In this document: in pieces, positions 60,949-64,000 of the stretch
How positions within the stretch are numbered: position 1 is the first letter of the stretch
How the letters are laid out: every line of letters begins with the position of its first letter
Source: Brevibacterium antiquum CNRZ 918
Lineage (GTDB): Bacteria > Actinomycetota > Actinomycetes > Actinomycetales > Brevibacteriaceae
Direction: 5' to 3'
DNA length: 64,000 nucleotides
NCBI RefSeq assembly: GCF_900169145.1
Contig: NZ_FXZD01000004.1
Span: 1 to 64,000, forward strand
Made by a program: the position numbers and the translations under genes
The notes under the pieces: model-generated
Database searches by the model: none
What the model was told of the DNA's origin: nothing
Seen by the model: the letters and a program-made list of their open reading frames with translations, nothing else

Positions 60949-61761
60949 ATGAATAAGGCTTATGAAATAGTCCTTGCCGGAATCGAGTGTGCATTCCTCG
61001 ATGGCTCCCTCACCCTGGGTGACCGTCTGCCGGGGGAGCGGGCCCTGGCTGAGCGCTTCGCCGTGTCCCGATCCAGTGTGCGTGAGGCCATTCGCATCCT
61101 CGATGCTGTCGGCCTCATCCGCTCCGGCGTCGGATCGGGGCCAGGCGCCGGATCGGTCATCGTCTCCGAGCCCTCGGTCGGCTTGTCACGGGCATTGAAG
61201 CTGCACGTCTCGGCCCGACACATCGCCCCCGCAGATGTGCTGATGACTCGAGTCGTCCTCGAATCCGATGCGGTCGCCACCGCCGCAGAGGCTGTCGCCG
61301 CTGCGAAGTCGGCCGGTGTCGAAAAGTCGGCCGACGCCGAGGAATCGACTGACGTCGAAGATCCAGCGGGTGTCGGGATGTCGGCGGCACGCATTCCCGG
61401 CCTCGGCGACATCCACCTCAAGAGGGCTGAAGAGCTTCTGGCCAGGATGCGCGAACCCGGCATCGTCAAGGAGAGCTTCCACGATCTCGATGCCAGATTC
61501 CATCGTGAGCTGTGTGCTGCAGCAGGCAACCCGGTCACCGACATCATCCTCGCCTCACTGTCGAGCAGCATTGTTGACTATGTCTCCTCCGCGGCCGCCG
61601 CGACTGAAGACTGGACCTGGGTGCAAACCGAGCTCACGAAGCAACACGCCGGTCTTCTCGACAGCATTCTGGCCGGCGATGCTGACCGTGCTCGGCGTGA
61701 ATGCGCGGCCCATATCCACTGGTTTGCCAGGACCACCGGCATCGACGCGGCGGGAACGTGA
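60949..61761 (+). CDS. FadR-type GntR regulator, probable lactate-responsive LutR/LldR
   Basis: A 270-residue regulator. The winged helix (..GDRLPGERALAERFAVSRSSVREAIRILDAVGLIRSGVGSGPGAG..) matches FadR-type GntR. The C-terminal FCD domain keeps its metal ligands in ..HDLDARFHRELCAAAGNPV.. and ..HIHWF... An Ala/Glu/Asp-rich insertion (about residues 115-150) separates the two parts. Position and operator make it the likely lactate-sensing repressor of lutABC. AAAAGG lies before ATG 60949. Confidence 0.9.
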   Translation: MNKAYEIVLAGIECAFLDGSLTLGDRLPGERALAERFAVSRSSVREAIRILDAVGLIRSGVGSGPGAGSVIVSEPSVGLSRALKLHVSARHIAPADVLMTRVVLESDAVATAAEAVAAAKSAGVEKSADAEESTDVEDPAGVGMSAARIPGLGDIHLKRAEELLARMREPGIVKESFHDLDARFHRELCAAAGNPVTDIILASLSSSIVDYVSSAAAATEDWTWVQTELTKQHAGLLDSILAGDADRARRECAAHIHWFARTTGIDAAGT

Positions 61762-61797
61762 CCAAGGCAACATGCACCTGACCATAGGATTGGAACC

Positions 61798-62718
61798 ATG
61801 AACTCTCAGCGCACACAGAACATCAGGACCGTCTCCTCGCGTCTCAACTCATTCCACTCGGCAATGTACTTCTCCGAGACCGTGGGGCAGGAGTATGCCA
61901 AGCACGGAGTCGAACCAGGAGTCGAAGCGACCCTGGCGGCACGATCTGCTCCATTGGGCCGCGTGAATGCCGGGGTGGTCAGCGCCGCCTACTACAACTA
62001 CTCACATGCCTTCCTCTCAACCCAGTTCCCGAAGCTGTGGGACAAGGTCTCACCGGAGACCATGGTGCAGGCTCGCTTCGATGCGGTGGGGGTCTTCATG
62101 GCCGAACTCTTCGAATCCCGAGAGGACATCGCCCTGCTCACGGAGGCGGCCACGGAGTTGGCCACAGCCATGACGCCGGTGCTGGCGAACATGGACTTCT
62201 CGGGTCGGGCATTGGCCCAGGCAACCGCGGACGCGCTCACCGCACATGCACCGAACACCGCGTTCGAGCAGCTGTGGGCGGTGGCGACCATTGCCCGGGA
62301 ATTCCGCGGTGACGGACATGTGGCCGCGCTGGTGACAGCAGGCGTTCCCGGGATCGACGCGCTCATGCTCGACGTCGCCACGGGCGCTTCGTTCAAGCCG
62401 CGTGCGGCCCAGAAGACTCGTGGATTCACCGACGAGGAATGGAAGAGCGCACAGTCGCGCCTGGCCGAGGCCGGTCTCATCACGGTCGGTGCAGACGAGC
62501 GTGGCTTCGACCTGCCAGCCATCACCGACGCGGGCCGCGATCTCAAGGAACAGGTCGAGCAGCTCACCGACGGCACGGTGGCCGCGGCCTGGTCGGCACT
62601 GAGCGATGAGGAGATCGAGGCACTCGTGTCTCCGAGCCGCAGCCTGATCAAGGTGCTGGCCCAGTCGGGAGCCTTCCCCGCCACGGTCTTCGCCCAGCCG
62701 GCCAAAAAGACCAGCTGA
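61798..62718 (+). CDS. SCO6745-family protein
   Basis: A 306-residue cytosolic protein. The N terminus (..FHSAMYFSETVGQEYAKHGVEPG..) and ..YFNFAPAL-like sequence NYSHAFLS fit the family. So do ..LWAVATIAREFRGDGHVAALVTAGVPGIDALMLDVATG.. and the winged-helix-like C terminus (..TRGFTDEEWKSAQSRLAEAGLI..). Members are common in actinobacteria and have no established function; the GDGH segment is highly conserved. TAGGAT lies 7 nt before ATG 61798 without a ribosome binding site. Confidence 0.85.
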   Translation: MNSQRTQNIRTVSSRLNSFHSAMYFSETVGQEYAKHGVEPGVEATLAARSAPLGRVNAGVVSAAYYNYSHAFLSTQFPKLWDKVSPETMVQARFDAVGVFMAELFESREDIALLTEAATELATAMTPVLANMDFSGRALAQATADALTAHAPNTAFEQLWAVATIAREFRGDGHVAALVTAGVPGIDALMLDVATGASFKPRAAQKTRGFTDEEWKSAQSRLAEAGLITVGADERGFDLPAITDAGRDLKEQVEQLTDGTVAAAWSALSDEEIEALVSPSRSLIKVLAQSGAFPATVFAQPAKKTS

Positions 62719-62771
62719 GCGTCAAGACCAACGGAAGGTAAAGACCAGCTGGGCGCTACGACCAGCTGAGC
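62709..62771. repeat. three short direct repeats after the SCO6745-family gene
   Basis: GACCAGCTGAGC appears at 62709-62720 (covering the stop codon), in a variant (GACCAGCTGGGC) at 62743-62754, and again at 62760-62771. They fill the gap between two convergent genes and look like duplications of the gene end. Confidence 0.7.
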
Positions 62772-62783
62772 CTCAGCGTCGGC

Positions 62784-64000
62784 TCAGGGTCGAGCCGATG
62801 CCCGCTCCACGTGTGAGCGGGCATGCTCGATCGCGCTGGGCAGATCATCGAAGAGATGCCTCTTGTCCCTGAGCGCACCGAGCACACCGACGTGGCGGAA
62901 CAGTTCGACGTGGGAGTCCTTGACCCCCTTGATGAGAACCGTGATTCCGCGGCGCTCGAAGGTGCGTACCACCTCGGCGAGGATGCGTGCACCGGAGGCG
63001 TCGACGAGCTCGAGCTGGGACATTCGCAGGATCACTACGACGATCCCGTCGAGTTCCATGACTTCGTCGAAGACCCGGTCGGATGAGGCGAAGAACAGCG
63101 GCCCATCGAAGCGCACGATGGAGATCGAGTCATCGCCGGGGTGGGCGGAACCCTCGGCAGAGACCTCTTCGATCGTCACTCCGGTCGCCCGGGACAGGTT
63201 GCGCAGTGCGAAGGCCGCGGCCACCACCATTCCGATTCCGACCGCGATGATGAGGTCGAAGGAAATCGTGATCAGCGCGGTGACGACGAAGCCGGCGGCA
63301 TCGGAACGCGTCGAACGAATGATGGCACGCACGGTGTTCAGATGAACCATTCGCACCGCGGTGACGAAGAGGACCCCGCCCAGAGCCGCGAGGGGAATCT
63401 GGCTCACCGGAGCGGCCGCCGCGAGGACGATGCCCAACAGGACCAGGGCGTGGACAATCGATGCCAGCCTGGTGCGACCACCGGCACGGATATTGACCGA
63501 AGTGCGAGCGATCGCGCCGGTCGCAGGCATGCCGCCGAAGAGTGAGGAGCCGATGGAGGCGATCCCCTGCCCGACCAGCTCCCGATCGGGATGGTAGGCG
63601 CCGGCATCCGACATGGAGGAGGCCACCCGTGCCGAGAGCAGCGATTCGATGGCGGCCAGCGCGGCGATCGTCCCCGCAGCCGGCAGCAGCCCACCGATGG
63701 CCCCGAGGTCGATGGCCGGAACAGAGGGCAGAGGCAGCGAGCGTGGAATCTCTCCGATGCTCGCGAGGGGATTGGGCACAAGCGCGGCGAGGACCGTGAC
63801 GATGACGATGCCGACCAGTGAACCCGGGATCGAGGAGTGGATCTTCGGTGCGAAGATCATGCATACGGCGACGATTGCAACCGCAGCAAGCGAATAGGGC
63901 AGGTAGGACCAGTCGGCCTCGCCGATGAGCTGACCGGCCGCGACGAGTGCATTCGTGCTGTGCTCACCAGGCTTCGAGTCTCCCGGTGTGGTGACGAACG
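62784..64000 (-). CDS. SulP-family anion permease with STAS domain (partial)
   Basis: The C-terminal 405 residues of a SulP transporter; the gene continues beyond the window and its start is not seen. The membrane part shows ..AAGTIAALAAIESLLSARVAS.., ..GQGIASIGSSLFGGMPATGAIARTSVNIRAGGRT.. (conserved in SulP) and ..GVLFVTAVRMV... The cytoplasmic STAS domain follows from about the last 120 residues (..VRFDGPLFFASSDRV.. and ..MSQLELVDASGARILAEVV..). Family members move sulfate, bicarbonate or dicarboxylates; which one is unknown. It converges with the SCO6745-family gene. Confidence 0.92.
   Translation of the reverse strand, partial: FVTTPGDSKPGEHSTNALVAAGQLIGEADWSYLPYSLAAVAIVAVCMIFAPKIHSSIPGSLVGIVIVTVLAALVPNPLASIGEIPRSLPLPSVPAIDLGAIGGLLPAAGTIAALAAIESLLSARVASSMSDAGAYHPDRELVGQGIASIGSSLFGGMPATGAIARTSVNIRAGGRTRLASIVHALVLLGIVLAAAAPVSQIPLAALGGVLFVTAVRMVHLNTVRAIIRSTRSDAAGFVVTALITISFDLIIAVGIGMVVAAAFALRNLSRATGVTIEEVSAEGSAHPGDDSISIVRFDGPLFFASSDRVFDEVMELDGIVVVILRMSQLELVDASGARILAEVVRTFERRGITVLIKGVKDSHVELFRHVGVLGALRDKRHLFDDLPSAIEHARSHVERASARP

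Noticed and set aside
62709..62771. Mobile-element ends
   Set aside because: Three short direct repeats without inverted ends or transposase; better explained by local duplication of the gene end.

Overview
The window is GC-rich, densely coding DNA from an actinobacterium. Gene content (DUF3618 and SCO6745-family proteins, an LmeA-like DUF2993 protein, a DtxR/IdeR-type iron box, a fused biotin carboxylase-BCCP, an LPXTG surface protein) fits a Micrococcales member, and my best guess is Brevibacterium. That genus call is an inference from content, not a database result. Many genes start at ATG or GTG only 6-7 nt after a TANNNT -10 element with no Shine-Dalgarno sequence, as in actinobacterial leaderless mRNAs.

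Layout. 0-4.2 kb: FUSC-type membrane protein, an overlooked 55-residue protein, a D-Ala-D-Ala carboxypeptidase and a 3 x 24 bp tandem repeat. 4.2-7.6 kb: sdhCDAB (succinate dehydrogenase). 8-13.3 kb: mannose-1-phosphate guanylyltransferase, M20 amidohydrolase, then a purine-salvage group (BMP-family nucleoside-binding lipoprotein, adenosine deaminase, small membrane protein). 13.3-16.6 kb: FAD monooxygenase, lipoprotein, acetyltransferase, MarR regulator. 16.8-18.9 kb: sucCD (succinyl-CoA synthetase). 19-22.6 kb: threonine aldolase, universal stress protein, RsmC/RlmG-like methyltransferase. 22.7-26.6 kb: PadR regulator / HAAS-type membrane protein / UvrA-like ATPase, with a well-formed PadR operator-promoter.

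27.1-31.4 kb is a decay and insertion zone. It holds a mycothiol-dependent maleylpyruvate isomerase-family pseudogene, a VIT/CCC1-family transporter pseudogene ending in a hexanucleotide repeat, a P1B-type metal ATPase and the C-terminal remnant of a tyrosine recombinase beside tRNA-Leu(TAG). 31.5-39.2 kb: bcp peroxiredoxin and a 5-oxoproline cluster (NRAMP-related permease, pxpA, DUF1445 hydro-lyase, fused pxpB-pxpC, biotin carboxylase-BCCP). Its genes are mostly linked by ATGA-type overlaps, and a GntR regulator is divergent from it across a palindrome. 39.4-44.8 kb: small Cys-rich protein, tRNA-Lys(CTT) with a decayed copy, stand-alone GroES-like protein, DUF3618 protein, two large envelope proteins and tRNA-His.

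45-53.6 kb: Ohr peroxidase, a broken ribokinase gene coupled to a DapA-family lyase, an LPXTG-anchored choice-of-anchor I protein, siderophore-interacting reductase under an iron box, glutaminase and two DUF2207-like envelope proteins. 53.7-64 kb: M20 carbamoylase-type hydrolase, NhaA, LmeA-like protein, the lutABC lactate-oxidation operon with its divergent FadR-type regulator, a SCO6745-family protein and a SulP permease that runs off the window.

Central carbon genes (sdh, suc, lut), nitrogen and amino-acid scavenging (5-oxoproline, glutamine, threonine, carbamoyl amino acids) and envelope functions dominate. No CRISPR array, intact insertion sequence, rRNA or prophage was seen. The most interesting leads are the carboxylase-like module set in the 5-oxoproline cluster, the leaderless-promoter set, the pseudogene zone at tRNA-Leu, and a 10-mer (GCCGAGGTGG) recurring on both strands.
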